A stretch of DNA of 64,000 nucleotides, taken from positions 1,392,001-1,456,000 of the forward strand of contig NC_007406.1 of NCBI RefSeq assembly GCF_000012725.1, given 5' to 3'. The position numbers were made by a program, and so were the translations under genes. The notes beneath the pieces were generated by a model. The model had not been told where the DNA came from. It saw only the letters and a list, made by a program, of their open reading frames with translations, and ran no database searches. Below are positions 1-9,034 of this stretch, piece after piece; position 1 is the first letter of the stretch; every line of letters begins with the position of its first letter. Source of the DNA: Nitrobacter winogradskyi Nb-255. Its GTDB lineage: Bacteria; Pseudomonadota; Alphaproteobacteria; Rhizobiales; Xanthobacteraceae.

Positions 1-57
1 TATCGTCATTTGCATGTTCGGCGTCCCAATCGCAGGGATCGCCAGTTTGCGTGCGCG

Positions 58-267
58 TCAGCGCGGCAGTTCGTCCATGGGAATCGTGAACTTGTGGGAT
101 TTCCCGGCCTCGATTACGAGGTCGCGGCGGTTGTTCTTGCCGATCCCGCTGGAAATCGTGCATCGGAAGTGGCCATGGCGCAGACCGTCCAGAACGATCT
201 GGTCAATCTGATCGAGCGCCTGGCGCAATTGAGGGCCGGTGTCGGGAAAGGGAGTTCTTTCAAGCAT
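58..267 (-). CDS. Small hypothetical protein, last gene of the XRE/ImmA module
   Basis: A 69-residue ORF that starts with ATG at 267 and overlaps the end of the DUF5659 gene by 8 bases, which suggests translational coupling in a minus-strand operon. The protein is hydrophilic with no signal peptide or membrane segment; a segment around residues 40-60 (KNNRRDLVIEAGKSHKFTI) looks like a short beta-rich fold. I do not recognise a family. Its reality is supported mainly by the tight overlap with the upstream gene and by being in the mobile-element-type module that precedes it. Confidence 0.5.
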   Translation of the reverse strand: MLERTPFPDTGPQLRQALDQIDQIVLDGLRHGHFRCTISSGIGKNNRRDLVIEAGKSHKFTIPMDELPR

Positions 268-526
268 TGTGCAACAGCGCCTTCATGTCCTTGACGGTGG
301 TGGAGAACGCGAGAGGCGGCACCATCGCCCCGTCGCCGTAGAACGACAGCACGTCATCGCGCCGTGACGGCCGGTCGCGAAAAACGAAGACCTTGCGCCT
401 TCCCTCGGCACGCAGATCGAGAAGTTCGTAACCGGTGCAGCGCAAAAAGCAGGCGAGATAGAAGTCTCGGGTCTCGAACCCGTTGTCCTGCACCGATGCG
501 TCGCATTTCGCCTGTCCACTTGACAC
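260..526 (-). CDS. DUF5659 domain protein
   Basis: An 88-residue protein whose central part (ETRDFYLACFLRCTGYELL, then a charged turn and a KVFVF strand) matches the pattern I know for DUF5659, a small domain of unknown function common in phages and integrated elements. The start is GTG at 526, chosen because GAGGAG lies 8 bases upstream; no ATG fits. It follows the ImmA-like gene by 29 bases and its end overlaps the next small gene, so all four genes from 1721 down to 58 probably form one transcript. Function is unknown. Confidence 0.7.
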   Translation of the reverse strand: MSSGQAKCDASVQDNGFETRDFYLACFLRCTGYELLDLRAEGRRKVFVFRDRPSRRDDVLSFYGDGAMVPPLAFSTTVKDMKALLHNA

Positions 527-555
527 TTTACATTCTCCTCAAAAAAAGGGGCGGT

Positions 556-1323
556 TCACCTGCCGGACAGAAGCTGCTGGAGCGGCACCACACGATGAAG
601 CAAGCCGAGCTTCTCCAGCCGGATACGCATGGCGATGGGGGATACGACGAAGCGCTCGGCCAGAGGCTTGCAGAACCGTTCCAGCGCCTCGTCCTCCGTT
701 TCGGAGATGTCGAAGTCGCCGACAGAAGCATGAATGCGCGGAACCTCGACGAAGGCGTGCGCGATTGGCTTTTCCGGCTGGAGTACGCGCTGTTTCCGGT
801 CAGGAAACAAGTCGTCCCACATGGCAAAGACCATCTTGCGCGGCATCAGCAGGCAGGAGGCGTAGAAATCGGCCTGCCATTCCACCCGCTCCTTTGCCTC
901 GCTCGACCGGCAGATGAACTTGGGTTCGCTCGCGGCATCGAGGAAGGACGCCTGCGCTGTATTCTGCACGATGAGGTGTTGATGCAACCGCCAGTGCCCG
1001 CCGCCCTCATGGGCCAGGGTGAAGCGATAGCGGCCCTCCCGCGTCGGATTTTCCTCGGGGTCGAGGCTTTCGTCGATGAAGATGCTGCCGTCACCATAGA
1101 TCGCGCCAAGAATGTCGGGCTGGCCGTTCGGAGGTCGCGGGATATTGTGACGAGCGTGCATGTCGTCAAACTCGATCCGCAGCTTGAGGTACTTTTCCAC
1201 GATGTCCTCGACGGGGACTGGCGGCTCGATCATTACGCCCCGTGCACGCTCATACTCTCCGATCAGGGAAGCAGCGTCGCGCTCGATAGCCTCTTCGGCA
1301 AGATAGGGAACAAAACGGCTCAT
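556..1323 (-). CDS. ImmA/IrrE-family metallopeptidase, possibly with altered zinc motif
   Basis: A 255-residue protein of the ImmA/IrrE peptidase family, which typically cleaves a partner XRE repressor to derepress a mobile element or stress regulon. The gene for such a repressor is directly upstream (45 bases). The zinc region is at residues 105-114 and reads HEGGGHWRLH, with E148 in EWQADFYASCLLMP as the likely third ligand. The usual motif is HExxH; here there is one additional glycine between E106 and H110, encoded by GGC GGC GGG. Either this subfamily tolerates HExxxH or the enzyme is impaired. The C-terminal 80 residues may sense the inducing signal, as in other family members. ATG at 1323 follows GAAGGA. 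Confidence 0.85.
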   Translation of the reverse strand: MSRFVPYLAEEAIERDAASLIGEYERARGVMIEPPVPVEDIVEKYLKLRIEFDDMHARHNIPRPPNGQPDILGAIYGDGSIFIDESLDPEENPTREGRYRFTLAHEGGGHWRLHQHLIVQNTAQASFLDAASEPKFICRSSEAKERVEWQADFYASCLLMPRKMVFAMWDDLFPDRKQRVLQPEKPIAHAFVEVPRIHASVGDFDISETEDEALERFCKPLAERFVVSPIAMRIRLEKLGLLHRVVPLQQLLSGR

Positions 1324-1367
1324 CGGTCATCCTTCATCTGCATCAGCGGGGCCATGCCCCGGTGGCT

Positions 1368-1721
1368 TCAGTTGCCCTTGGCCTTTCCTGCCTCCCGAGA
1401 GAGCCGGGCCAGGTCGTCGGCGCTCAGGCCGTTGGCAGTTCGCAGCAGCGCCGACATTTCGACGGGCTGCCGCTTGATGATGTCAGCAAGGTCGGAAGGC
1501 ACGCGCCCCGCCATCGCCAGCAATTCGTCCGGATCGCATTCGAGAATTTGCGCGATCGCCCGAACCTTGTCCTCGGTCGGCGGCGTGAACTCGTCGCGCT
1601 CGACCTTCGACATATAGGTCGGGCTCACCCCGATCTTCTTGGCCATCTCGCGCAGGCCGATCTCCCGCGCCTCGCGCTCGCGGCGGATGAACGCCCCGAA
1701 CTTCTCCCTCCCGCTGGTCAT
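1368..1721 (-). CDS. XRE-family helix-turn-helix repressor
   Basis: A 117-residue DNA-binding regulator with an N-terminal HTH at about residues 20-50 (LREMAKKIGVSPTYMSKVE). The start is placed at ATG 1721, preceded by GGAGATAGGAG, rather than at an upstream in-frame GTG at 1754 that lacks a good ribosome site. The C-terminal region (residues 60-117) is helical and probably mediates dimerisation. It is the first gene of the operon with the ImmA-like peptidase, the classic repressor/antirepressor-peptidase pair of integrative elements and some toxin-antitoxin-like modules. It probably represses its own promoter in the 1722-1800 interval. Confidence 0.85.
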   Translation of the reverse strand: MTSGREKFGAFIRREREAREIGLREMAKKIGVSPTYMSKVERDEFTPPTEDKVRAIAQILECDPDELLAMAGRVPSDLADIIKRQPVEMSALLRTANGLSADDLARLSREAGKAKGN

Positions 1722-1811
1722 GGCTCCTATCTCCGTTTCCTGTTTAGCTGTCACTATACATCCGATTCGGCAAAATCGTCAACCATCCACTAAACGGTGA
1801 TCGAAAAGCCG

Positions 1812-2225
1812 TCAGGCGGCAAGCCGAAGTTCGCAGATATCCTCAAGCATGCGCTTGAAACCGGGCTCCGGCGCGATGCACATGGTTCGATACGTATTCA
1901 GAAACGGCAGCCATCTCGATAATTCATAGCAGAATCGGTAGCTTGGCGCCCACACAGGGCTGTGCGGCTGCCTCCTGAGCAATTCAGGATAGCATTCCGC
2001 GGCCGCGAGAAGCTGGTGGTCCGCTTGAGTTTTCAGTTTTCGGGATTGCAATAAGCCGTTGAACAAATGGCTTATTTGAATGAGGCGGGGGAGTTGTCTG
2101 TCCGGATCGCTGACGCCTCGCGGCAACTTTCGCAATCCGCTGACTTTGATCTGAATTCGGACGGCGGCCGATAGAAAACCCTGGAGGACTTTCGCTTCTG
2201 GCTGGATCAGAAGCGGGCGCTCCAT
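1812..2225 (-). CDS. Hypothetical protein of uncertain reality
   Basis: An ORF of about 137 residues if the internal ATG at 2225 is used (an upstream GTG at 2279 would give 155). No family is recognised. The sequence is basic, leucine-rich in its middle and ends ICELRLAA. No convincing ribosome site is visible at either start. It lies between the accessory XRE module and a small conserved-looking membrane protein, and may be a remnant rather than a working gene. Confidence 0.3.
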   Translation of the reverse strand: MERPLLIQPEAKVLQGFLSAAVRIQIKVSGLRKLPRGVSDPDRQLPRLIQISHLFNGLLQSRKLKTQADHQLLAAAECYPELLRRQPHSPVWAPSYRFCYELSRWLPFLNTYRTMCIAPEPGFKRMLEDICELRLAA

Positions 2226-2367
2226 GAGTTTGATATGTCGCGTTTTCTTCACGCGACCGAGTATCCATCCTCGGGTCAAAGCCAGATCACATGCTTCGCT
2301 CGAAAACGCTGTGGTCGCCGTCCTATCTCTACTGTGTTGGCATCATGTGCGATGCATCCGGGCGAAC

Positions 2368-2490
2368 TTACTTTTGCGGGTGCTCACGGTGGTAAGCTGC
2401 CGTTTGACGCTGCCCATAGGCTATAGCCAGCGAGAATATGGCGATGACGCCAGCAACGAAAGCGGTCACTAAGATTGTTTCAGTTGGCAC
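2368..2490 (-). CDS. Single-pass membrane microprotein
   Basis: A 40-residue protein starting with GTG at 2490 with GGGAG seven bases upstream. After a short N-terminus (VPTET) there is one hydrophobic segment (ILVTAFVAGVIAIFSLAIAY) and a polar tail ending HREHPQK, so it is a single-span inner-membrane peptide with a charged tail. I recall similar tiny membrane proteins as common unannotated genes in Bradyrhizobiaceae. It is located 110 bases downstream of the efflux pump gene on the same strand but is separated from it, so shared regulation is not certain. Function unknown. Confidence 0.6.
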   Translation of the reverse strand: MPTETILVTAFVAGVIAIFSLAIAYGQRQTAAYHREHPQK

Positions 2491-2602
2491 GTCGATCTCC
2501 CTTGTTGATTTCGACAGGCCGAGAATACATCTAGTTCCAATGTATGTTTTGCCATGGCGCAAAGACGCCATTTTCCGTGCATGGTTGCCGCTGGAGCCGG
2601 CG

Positions 2603-5600
2603 CTATTCAGCCGCTTCCTTGATCAAGGCGTGGCTCGAAAGGTTGCGGTCACCGGGGCGGCCCGAACCGGACAGCCAGTTGGATAACTGGTCGAGGTAGA
2701 GGTAGACGACCGGCGTGGTGAAAAGCGTCAAGGCCTGGCTGACCAGAAGCCCGCCGACCATCGCATAGCCGAGCGGCTGACGAATCTCCGATCCGGCTCC
2801 GGTGCCCAGCATCAGCGGCACGCCGCCAAGCATCGCCGCCATGGTCGTCATCATGATGGGCCGGAAGCGGAGCAGGGCGGCTTTGCGGATGGATTCTTCC
2901 GGTGGGAGATGCTCCTCGCGCTCGGCCGCGATCGCGAAGTCGACCATCATGATGCCGTTCTTCTTGACGATGCCGATCAGCAGGATGATGCCGATCAGCG
3001 CGATCAGGCTGAAGTCGTAACCGAACAGCATCAGGGTCGCCAGCGCCCCGACGCCGGCCGACGGCAGCGTCGACAGGATCGTGATCGGGTGGATGTAGCT
3101 CTCGTAGAGAATGCCGAGGATCAGGTAGACAACGACGAGCGCGGCGAGGATCAGAAGCGGCACCGTGCCGAGCGATTGCTGAAACGCCTGCGCCGTTCCC
3201 TGAAAGCTGCCGTTGAGGGTCCCCGGCGCGCCGAGTTCGCGCATGGCGTTATGAACGGCGGCCGTGGCGTCGCCGAGCGATGCATTCTCCGCGAGATTGA
3301 AGCTGATGGTGATGGCCGGGAACTGGCCCTGATGACTGATCGACAGCGGCTGCACCGGCACTGTCGTCCAGCTGGCGAAAACCGAAAGCGGAACCTGCTC
3401 GCCGGTGAGCGGTGACTTGAGGTAGATTCTGTCCAGCGTGTCGAGCCTGCCCTGCAGTTCGGGTAGAATCTCAAGGATGACGCGGTAGGTGTTGAGTTGC
3501 GTGAAGTACTGCGCGACCTGCCGCTGACCGAAGGAATCATAGAGCGTGTCGGAGATCAGCTGAGGCGAGATGCCGTAACGGGACGCCGCGTCGCGGTCGA
3601 TCGTCAGCGTCAGCGTGGTGCCGCCGGTCTGCTGGTCGGTGGCAACGTCCCGGAGTTCGGGCAGCGCCTGCATCTTCTTCAGCACCTTCGGCGCCCAGGT
3701 ATTCAACTCGTCGAGATCGGCATCCTGAAGCGTGTACTCGAACTGGGTGCGGGTGGCGCGTCCGCCGAGCCGGACGTCTTGCGACGCCTGAAGAAACTGC
3801 CGCGCGCCTTCCACCTGGTCGAGCTTTGGCCGCAGCCGCGCGATCACCTGCTGTGCGGACGCGTCGCGCTCCGCGAGCGGCTTCAGCGTGACATACATGC
3901 GGCCGTTGTTGAGGGCGCTGCCGCCGCCGCCGATGAACATGGCGATGCTGTGCACGGCGGGATCAGCCAGAACGATGCGGCCGAGCTCCTCCTGCTTCTT
4001 CTTCATTTCAGCAAAGGAGATGTCCTGCGCGGCCTCGGAGGTGCCGAGAATCATGCCGTTGTCCTGCTGCGGAAAAAACCCCTTCGGGATAATGACGAAC
4101 AGGTAGACCGACAAACCCAGCGTCATGAAGAACACCAGAAGCGTGGTCCGCCGCCAGCGCAGCACGAGATCAAGGCCGCGGCGGTAGGCGTCGAGCATGG
4201 CGTCGAAACCGCGCTCGCTGAGCCGGTAGAGGCGGCCGTGCCGAACGCTGTCATGCCGGCGCAGGAAGCGCGACGCCATCATCGGCGTCAGCGTCAGCGA
4301 TACGACGAGCGACACGAGGATCGCCATCGCCAGCGTGACCGCGAACTCCCGGAACAGGCGTCCGATGATGCCGCCCATCAGCAGCAGCGGAATCAGCACG
4401 GCGACCAGCGAAATGCTGATCGACAGGATCGTGAATCCGATTTCGCGCGCGCCTTTCAGCGCCGCCGCCATCGGCTCTTCCCCCTTTTCGACGTGGCGGC
4501 TGATGTTCTCCAGCACGACGATGGCGTCATCGACGACAAAGCCGACCGAGATCGTAAGCGCCATCAGCGACAGGTTGTTGAGCGAATAGTCGAACGGCCA
4601 CATCAGCGCGCAGGCCCCGAGCAGGGCGAGCGGCACCGTCACGCTCGGGATGATCGTCGCCCAGAAATTGCGCAGGAACAGGAAGATCACCAGGACGACG
4701 AGCACGACGGTGATCAGCAGCGTGAACTGCACGTCCTCCACCGCCGCGCGGATGGTGGTGGTGCGGTCGCTGATGAGGTCGATCTTGATCGCCGGCGGGA
4801 TCGCCGCGATCAGTCTGGGCAACTCCGCTTTGATCCGGTCGACGGTGTCGATGACATTGGCGCCGGGTTGCTTGAAAATGATCAGGAATACGCCGCGTTT
4901 CCCGTTGGCCCACGCGGCCTGCTTGTTGTCCTCCGGGCCCGTCACCGCCTGTCCGATGTCGCGGATTCGAAGCGGGGCGCCGTTACGGTAGGCGATGATG
5001 ACGTCGCCCCAGTCCTTCGACAGGGTCAGTTGATCGTTGGCGTAGATGGTGTAGCTGCGCGTGCCGCCGTCGATGCTGCCTTTCGGACTGTTCACCGTGG
5101 TCACGGATATCTGGTTGCGGACATCCTCGAGCGACAGACCCTTGGCCACGAGCTTGGCCGGATCGATCTGGATCCGAATGGAGGGTTTCTGCTGGCCGCC
5201 GATAATAACCTGGCCGACGCCTGAAATCTGGCTGATCTGCTGCGCGAGCTGAGTGTCGGTGTTGTCGCTCACCGTCGTCAGGGGCAGGGTATCCGACGTC
5301 GCCGAGAGCAGCATGATGGGAGAGTCGGCGGGATTGACCTTGCGGTAGGTCGGCGGGCTCGGGAGGTTTTTCGGTAGCTGGCCGCCGGCGGCGTTGATGG
5401 CGCGCTGGATGTCGTTGGCGGCCCCGTCGATGTTTCGGTTGAGGTCGAACTGCACCGTGATCGAGGTCGACCCGATCGAACTGGTTGACGTCATCTGCGC
5501 GACGCCGGGTATCTGGGCCATTTGCCGCTCGAGCGGCTGCGCCACCGACGACGCCATGGTTTCAGGGCTCGCGCCCGGCAGGTTCGCCTGGACCTGGATG

Positions 5601-5737
5601 GTGGGGAAATCGACCTGGGGCAGCGGCGCCACCGGAAGCAGCGGGAACGCCACCAGGCCGATGAACAGGATACCCGCCATCAGCAGCGATGTTCCGATGG
5701 GATAGCGAATAAACGGCGCGGATAGGCTGTCGTTCAT
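2603..5737 (-). CDS. RND multidrug efflux pump, MdtB/MdtC-like
   Basis: A 1044-residue inner-membrane proton/drug antiporter of the HAE1-RND family, the usual length for the family. Visible hallmarks are the N-terminal membrane helix (residues 12-34), the first porter domain beginning LPQVDFPTIQV, and the paired aspartates of the proton relay (VGFVVDDAIVVLENI, about residue 400). A second half repeats the first, with twelve membrane helices overall. Sequence flavour (N-terminus MNDSLSAPFIRYPIGTSLL) is closest to the MdtC/MuxC branch. It is the second gene after the periplasmic adaptor (gap about 150 bases). Only one pump subunit and no outer-membrane channel are encoded here, so it would use a homotrimer and a TolC-like partner encoded elsewhere. 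Substrate cannot be read from sequence. Confidence 0.93.
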   Translation of the reverse strand: MNDSLSAPFIRYPIGTSLLMAGILFIGLVAFPLLPVAPLPQVDFPTIQVQANLPGASPETMASSVAQPLERQMAQIPGVAQMTSTSSIGSTSITVQFDLNRNIDGAANDIQRAINAAGGQLPKNLPSPPTYRKVNPADSPIMLLSATSDTLPLTTVSDNTDTQLAQQISQISGVGQVIIGGQQKPSIRIQIDPAKLVAKGLSLEDVRNQISVTTVNSPKGSIDGGTRSYTIYANDQLTLSKDWGDVIIAYRNGAPLRIRDIGQAVTGPEDNKQAAWANGKRGVFLIIFKQPGANVIDTVDRIKAELPRLIAAIPPAIKIDLISDRTTTIRAAVEDVQFTLLITVVLVVLVIFLFLRNFWATIIPSVTVPLALLGACALMWPFDYSLNNLSLMALTISVGFVVDDAIVVLENISRHVEKGEEPMAAALKGAREIGFTILSISISLVAVLIPLLLMGGIIGRLFREFAVTLAMAILVSLVVSLTLTPMMASRFLRRHDSVRHGRLYRLSERGFDAMLDAYRRGLDLVLRWRRTTLLVFFMTLGLSVYLFVIIPKGFFPQQDNGMILGTSEAAQDISFAEMKKKQEELGRIVLADPAVHSIAMFIGGGGSALNNGRMYVTLKPLAERDASAQQVIARLRPKLDQVEGARQFLQASQDVRLGGRATRTQFEYTLQDADLDELNTWAPKVLKKMQALPELRDVATDQQTGGTTLTLTIDRDAASRYGISPQLISDTLYDSFGQRQVAQYFTQLNTYRVILEILPELQGRLDTLDRIYLKSPLTGEQVPLSVFASWTTVPVQPLSISHQGQFPAITISFNLAENASLGDATAAVHNAMRELGAPGTLNGSFQGTAQAFQQSLGTVPLLILAALVVVYLILGILYESYIHPITILSTLPSAGVGALATLMLFGYDFSLIALIGIILLIGIVKKNGIMMVDFAIAAEREEHLPPEESIRKAALLRFRPIMMTTMAAMLGGVPLMLGTGAGSEIRQPLGYAMVGGLLVSQALTLFTTPVVYLYLDQLSNWLSGSGRPGDRNLSSHALIKEAAE

Positions 5738-5887
5738 CCTAGGATCCCGAATCCGGATTACGGTTCATTTGCAGGACTTTCTCTCGCGAACTTCGGATTC
5801 GAAAAGAACGCTAGCACTCTATGAATCTCGTGTGGTTCGGGTTCAAAAGTTCGTTTGACGAACCCGCTGAGACAGGAAAGCGAACGT

Positions 5888-7033
5888 CTAGTCGTCCGAT
5901 GACCCGGAGCTCGCGATGGTCTCGGTCACGACCGATCCCGGTTGAACACGGTACTGTCCGGCGACAATGACGCGTTCTCCCGGAGCGATCCCTTTCTCGA
6001 TGATGGTTTCGCCGTCGATCGACTTGCCGACCGTGATCCTGCGAAACTCAGCCTTGTTGTCCTTGTTGACGACGTAGGCATAGAGACCGTCGGTTCCATG
6101 CTTGATCGCGTCATCGGGAACCACGACGGCATCCTTCGCGGTTGATACCAGCAGACGGGTCGAAACCGATTGGCCCGGCCACAGGACGTGATCCTTGTTC
6201 TCGAAAACCGCCTTGAGGCGGATGGTCCCGCTCGCGGTGTCGACCTGATTGTTGATCAGCATCAGCGTTCCCTCGGAAAGCATCCGCTTGCCGTCGGGGG
6301 AATACGCGATCGTCTTCGGCGAACCGGCCGTGATGGCGTCCTTGATTTGCGGCAGCTGGTTTTCCGGCGCGGTGAAGATCACGGCGATCGGCTCGATTTG
6401 CGCGATGGTGACGATGCCGGTCTGGGTTGAGGCATTGACGATGTTGCCGCGGTCGACAAGACGAAAACCGGTGACGCCCGCGATCGGCGCGCGGATGCTG
6501 GTATAGTCCAGTTGGGTCTGTGCATTGACAATCGCGGCCTCGTCCGCGGCGATCTGCGCGGTCAACTGCTTCACCATCGATCGCTGGGTGTCGGTTTGCT
6601 TCCGCGTCGCGAATTCGCCGAGCTTGGTATAGCGTTGCAGGTCGAGTTCGGCGTTGGCCAGATTGGCTTCATCCTGCGCTTTCTTGGCCTTGGCCTGGTC
6701 GAGCGCGGCCTGATACGGTCGCCGATCGATATGGGCGAGCAGGTCGCCTTTCTCGACCAACTGCCCCTCCTTGAAGGCGATCCGCTCGATCTGGCCATCG
6801 ACACGCGTGCGGACCACGACGGTATTGAATCCCTGCACGGTTCCAAGTCCGGTCAGGTAGATCGGAAAGTCACCTTTGCGTACGGTGGCGATCTTGACCG
6901 GAACCGGCGGAGCCTGTGCTGCGTCGCGGGACGGCCCGTTGTGCTTTCCCCCGCCGTGCCACAGCGCGTAGCTGGCCACGACGGCGATCGCCGCGCCAAG
7001 GAGTGTCCAACCGGGGACTCGCGATCGGGGCAT
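5888..7033 (-). CDS. RND efflux periplasmic adaptor (membrane fusion protein)
   Basis: A 381-residue adaptor that links the RND pump to an outer-membrane channel. The start is placed at ATG 7033 (MPRSRVPGWTLLG), which gives a proper N-terminal membrane anchor (LLGAAIAVVASYALW); an upstream extension of 30 residues is less plausible. The lipoyl-like domain (VRTRVDGQIERIAFKEGQL, then the matching half RAPIAGVTGFRLVDRGN) encloses an alpha-hairpin rich in A, Q and K around residues 105-165. A beta-barrel and a membrane-proximal domain follow. Overall pattern is MdtA/AcrA-like. It is the first gene of the two-gene efflux operon. Confidence 0.92.
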   Translation of the reverse strand: MPRSRVPGWTLLGAAIAVVASYALWHGGGKHNGPSRDAAQAPPVPVKIATVRKGDFPIYLTGLGTVQGFNTVVVRTRVDGQIERIAFKEGQLVEKGDLLAHIDRRPYQAALDQAKAKKAQDEANLANAELDLQRYTKLGEFATRKQTDTQRSMVKQLTAQIAADEAAIVNAQTQLDYTSIRAPIAGVTGFRLVDRGNIVNASTQTGIVTIAQIEPIAVIFTAPENQLPQIKDAITAGSPKTIAYSPDGKRMLSEGTLMLINNQVDTASGTIRLKAVFENKDHVLWPGQSVSTRLLVSTAKDAVVVPDDAIKHGTDGLYAYVVNKDNKAEFRRITVGKSIDGETIIEKGIAPGERVIVAGQYRVQPGSVVTETIASSGSSDD

Positions 7034-7601
7034 GAGGGCTCGTGCCTGGACAAAGACTTCAAAACTTCGAAAAAGGGCGCGGGGCCGTGGTATATGCGCG
7101 CATATCCTCTGTAAACACACCATCCCTTGAAGTCCTGAACAATCGGAAAGCTTTAGGAGGGCGGTCGCTTGTCCTGCCGAGGGTCTTTGAAGGCGTCGTT
7201 ACGGATGCGCGAGTCCTGTGCCGGCTGTCGATGCGCGCCGGAGATCGGACAGCTTGAGGGATTCCACGGGATGAGACGTTTAATAAGATAAGAAATGTTG
7301 ATCGAACGGGGTCTCAGGCTTTGCGGGCCGGGAGAGGCGTATCTGGAGTGTTCCCGAACTTCACGATAGCGAACGGAAGGGCGCATGCTGCCTCGCGGGG
7401 AATCTCGTGATGCGGGGGGGCCGGGTTCCATCTTTATTTCCGGCTGCGGGGCATGTTAGGGGCACCCGTTCAAGCAGGCTGCTTTTTCAATTAGGACTCT
7501 CCATCGGATGCTTCGGCTGACATCATGAGACCGGCTGATGATCCTGGAATGGTTAACCAGCATTACGATCTTGTTTTCATTAGGCCGGGGTGAACGCGTT
7601 G
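7034..7601. other. Intergenic region between efflux adaptor and exbB
   Basis: About 570 bases without a supported gene. Small ORFs on both strands lack ribosome sites and recognisable products. The region separates two divergently transcribed operons, so it should contain the promoters of both the efflux genes and the exbB-exbD-tonB operon. I see no clear Fur- or Irr-type operator. Confidence 0.5.
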
Positions 7602-8558
7602 ATGTTTAGAACGTCACTGAGGACGATTTCACTCGCCGCCGCGTTGATCATGGGGTCGCTTGTTTCATCCGCGATCGCGCAACAGAACGGCTCGCAACAA
7701 AGCGTTGCGCATCCGACCGCGCCATCCGCGCAGACGCCGGCCGTTTCCGCGCCGGCACCGCCGGTTCAAGCGCCGCCGATCTCCAATGCGTCGGAACCTG
7801 CTACCGCCGCCACTCCGTCTCCAGCCGGCACCGCCGGCGTCAACCTGCTGAATCCCGACACCGCTTCGCCTCACGAGTTATCTCCGTGGTCGATGTTCAT
7901 GTCGGCGGATATTGTCGTTCAGCTGGTGATGATCGGTCTTGCGTTTGCGTCGCTGGTGACGTGGACGATCTGCATCGCGAAGCTGGCGGAGCTGTCGCTG
8001 GCGCGGCGCGCGCTGCGGGCGGCGCTGAACAAGATCGGCGACGCGCGCTCGCTGGCGGAAGCGCAGATGGCGCTCGGCGCGCGGGAGGGCGTGCTGGCCT
8101 CGCTGCTGGCCTCGGCGATGCACGAGGCGCGGCTTTCGGCCGGCATTTCCAGCGACGCCGGCATCAAGGAGCGCGCGGCGTCGAGCTTCGCCGAGATCGT
8201 CCGCGCGGAATCGCGCCGCATCCGGCTCGGCATGGGGCTGCTCGCCACCATCGGCGCGACGTCGCCGTTCGTCGGCCTGTTCGGCACCGTGTGGGGCATC
8301 ATGAACAGCTTCATCGGGATTTCGAAGTCGCAGACCACCAACCTCGCGGTGGTGGCGCCCGGCATCGCCGAGGCGCTGCTCGCGACCGCGCTCGGCCTTG
8401 TCGCCGCCATTCCGGCGGTCATCATCTACAACTACTTCGCGCGCGTGACGCGGGGCTACACCGAACTGGTCGGGCGCGCCTCGGGAGCGGCCGGCCGGCT
8501 GCTGTCGCGCGATCTGGACCGCACCCACGGTTCCCTCACCTCGCGCGCGGCGGAGTAG
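7602..8558 (+). CDS. exbB: ExbB, TonB-system proton channel subunit
   Basis: A MotA/TolQ/ExbB-family membrane protein of 318 residues that, with ExbD, uses the proton gradient to energise TonB. It has an N-terminal signal/anchor segment (about residues 10-27), a proline/alanine-rich periplasmic linker of about 65 residues, then three membrane helices. The diagnostic stretch [20 protein letters not shown] is followed by the third helix ([22 protein letters not shown]). ATG at 7602 is preferred because GGGG lies 9 bases upstream; GTG at 7590 is an alternative that adds four residues. The exbD gene starts 4 bases after its stop. The long N-terminal extension is typical of alphaproteobacterial ExbB. 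Confidence 0.93.
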   Translation: MFRTSLRTISLAAALIMGSLVSSAIAQQNGSQQSVAHPTAPSAQTPAVSAPAPPVQAPPISNASEPATAATPSPAGTAGVNLLNPDTASPHELSPWSMFMSADIVVQLVMIGLAFASLVTWTICIAKLAELSLARRALRAALNKIGDARSLAEAQMALGAREGVLASLLASAMHEARLSAGISSDAGIKERAASSFAEIVRAESRRIRLGMGLLATIGATSPFVGLFGTVWGIMNSFIGISKSQTTNLAVVAPGIAEALLATALGLVAAIPAVIIYNYFARVTRGYTELVGRASGAAGRLLSRDLDRTHGSLTSRAAE

Positions 8559-8562
8559 GCCG

Positions 8563-9033
8563 ATGGGCGCATCGATCGCGGAAGGCGGCTTCGACGACGA
8601 CGAGGAGTACGGCGAAGCCCACGAGATCAACGTCACGCCGTTCATCGACGTGATCCTGGTTCTTCTGATCATCTTCATGGTGGCCGCGCCGCTGTCGACC
8701 GTCGATCTTCCGGTCAACCTGCCGACATCGAGCGCGACGCCGCAGAAGAAGCCGGACAAGCCGACCTATGTCAGCATCAAGGCCGATCTCGCGGTGGCGA
8801 TCGGCGAGACGCTGGTCAAGCGGGTCGACCTGGTGCGGACGCTGGAGACCACGCCGAACATGACGAAGGAGAGCTTCATCTTTCTGCGCGCCGATCGCGC
8901 GGTGCCCTATGGCGACCTGATGGACGTGCTGGAGATCCTGCGTACCGGCGGCTACGCGAAGATCAAGCTGGTGGCGCTGGAGGGCGTTCCCGACGCCCGG
9001 TCGGTTCCGGCGGCGAACACGGCGGGGCGTTGA
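8563..9033 (+). CDS. exbD: ExbD, TonB-system stator subunit
   Basis: A 156-residue protein with a short acidic cytoplasmic N-terminus and one membrane helix (INVTPFIDVILVLLIIFMVA) that carries the conserved aspartate FID needed for proton conduction. The remaining periplasmic domain (residues 45-156) would contact TonB and peptidoglycan. It forms the ion channel with ExbB, encoded just upstream, and its stop is one base from the tonB start, so the three genes are an operon. No receptor or haem/siderophore gene is adjacent, so the cargo is not evident. Confidence 0.93.
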   Translation: MGASIAEGGFDDDEEYGEAHEINVTPFIDVILVLLIIFMVAAPLSTVDLPVNLPTSSATPQKKPDKPTYVSIKADLAVAIGETLVKRVDLVRTLETTPNMTKESFIFLRADRAVPYGDLMDVLEILRTGGYAKIKLVALEGVPDARSVPAANTAGR

Positions 9034-9034
9034 G

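Noticed and set aside
364-1617. Plus-strand ORF of 417 codons opposite the ImmA-like gene
   Set aside because: The minus strand has recognisable domains; this is an antisense frame.
3497-5224. Long plus-strand ORF (575 codons) opposite the RND pump
   Set aside because: Antisense shadow of a clear RND transporter; composition is R/H/D-rich with no motif and no ribosome site.
7153-7431. Minus-strand ORF of 92 codons upstream of exbB
   Set aside because: No ribosome site, no family, mixed composition; treated as non-coding.
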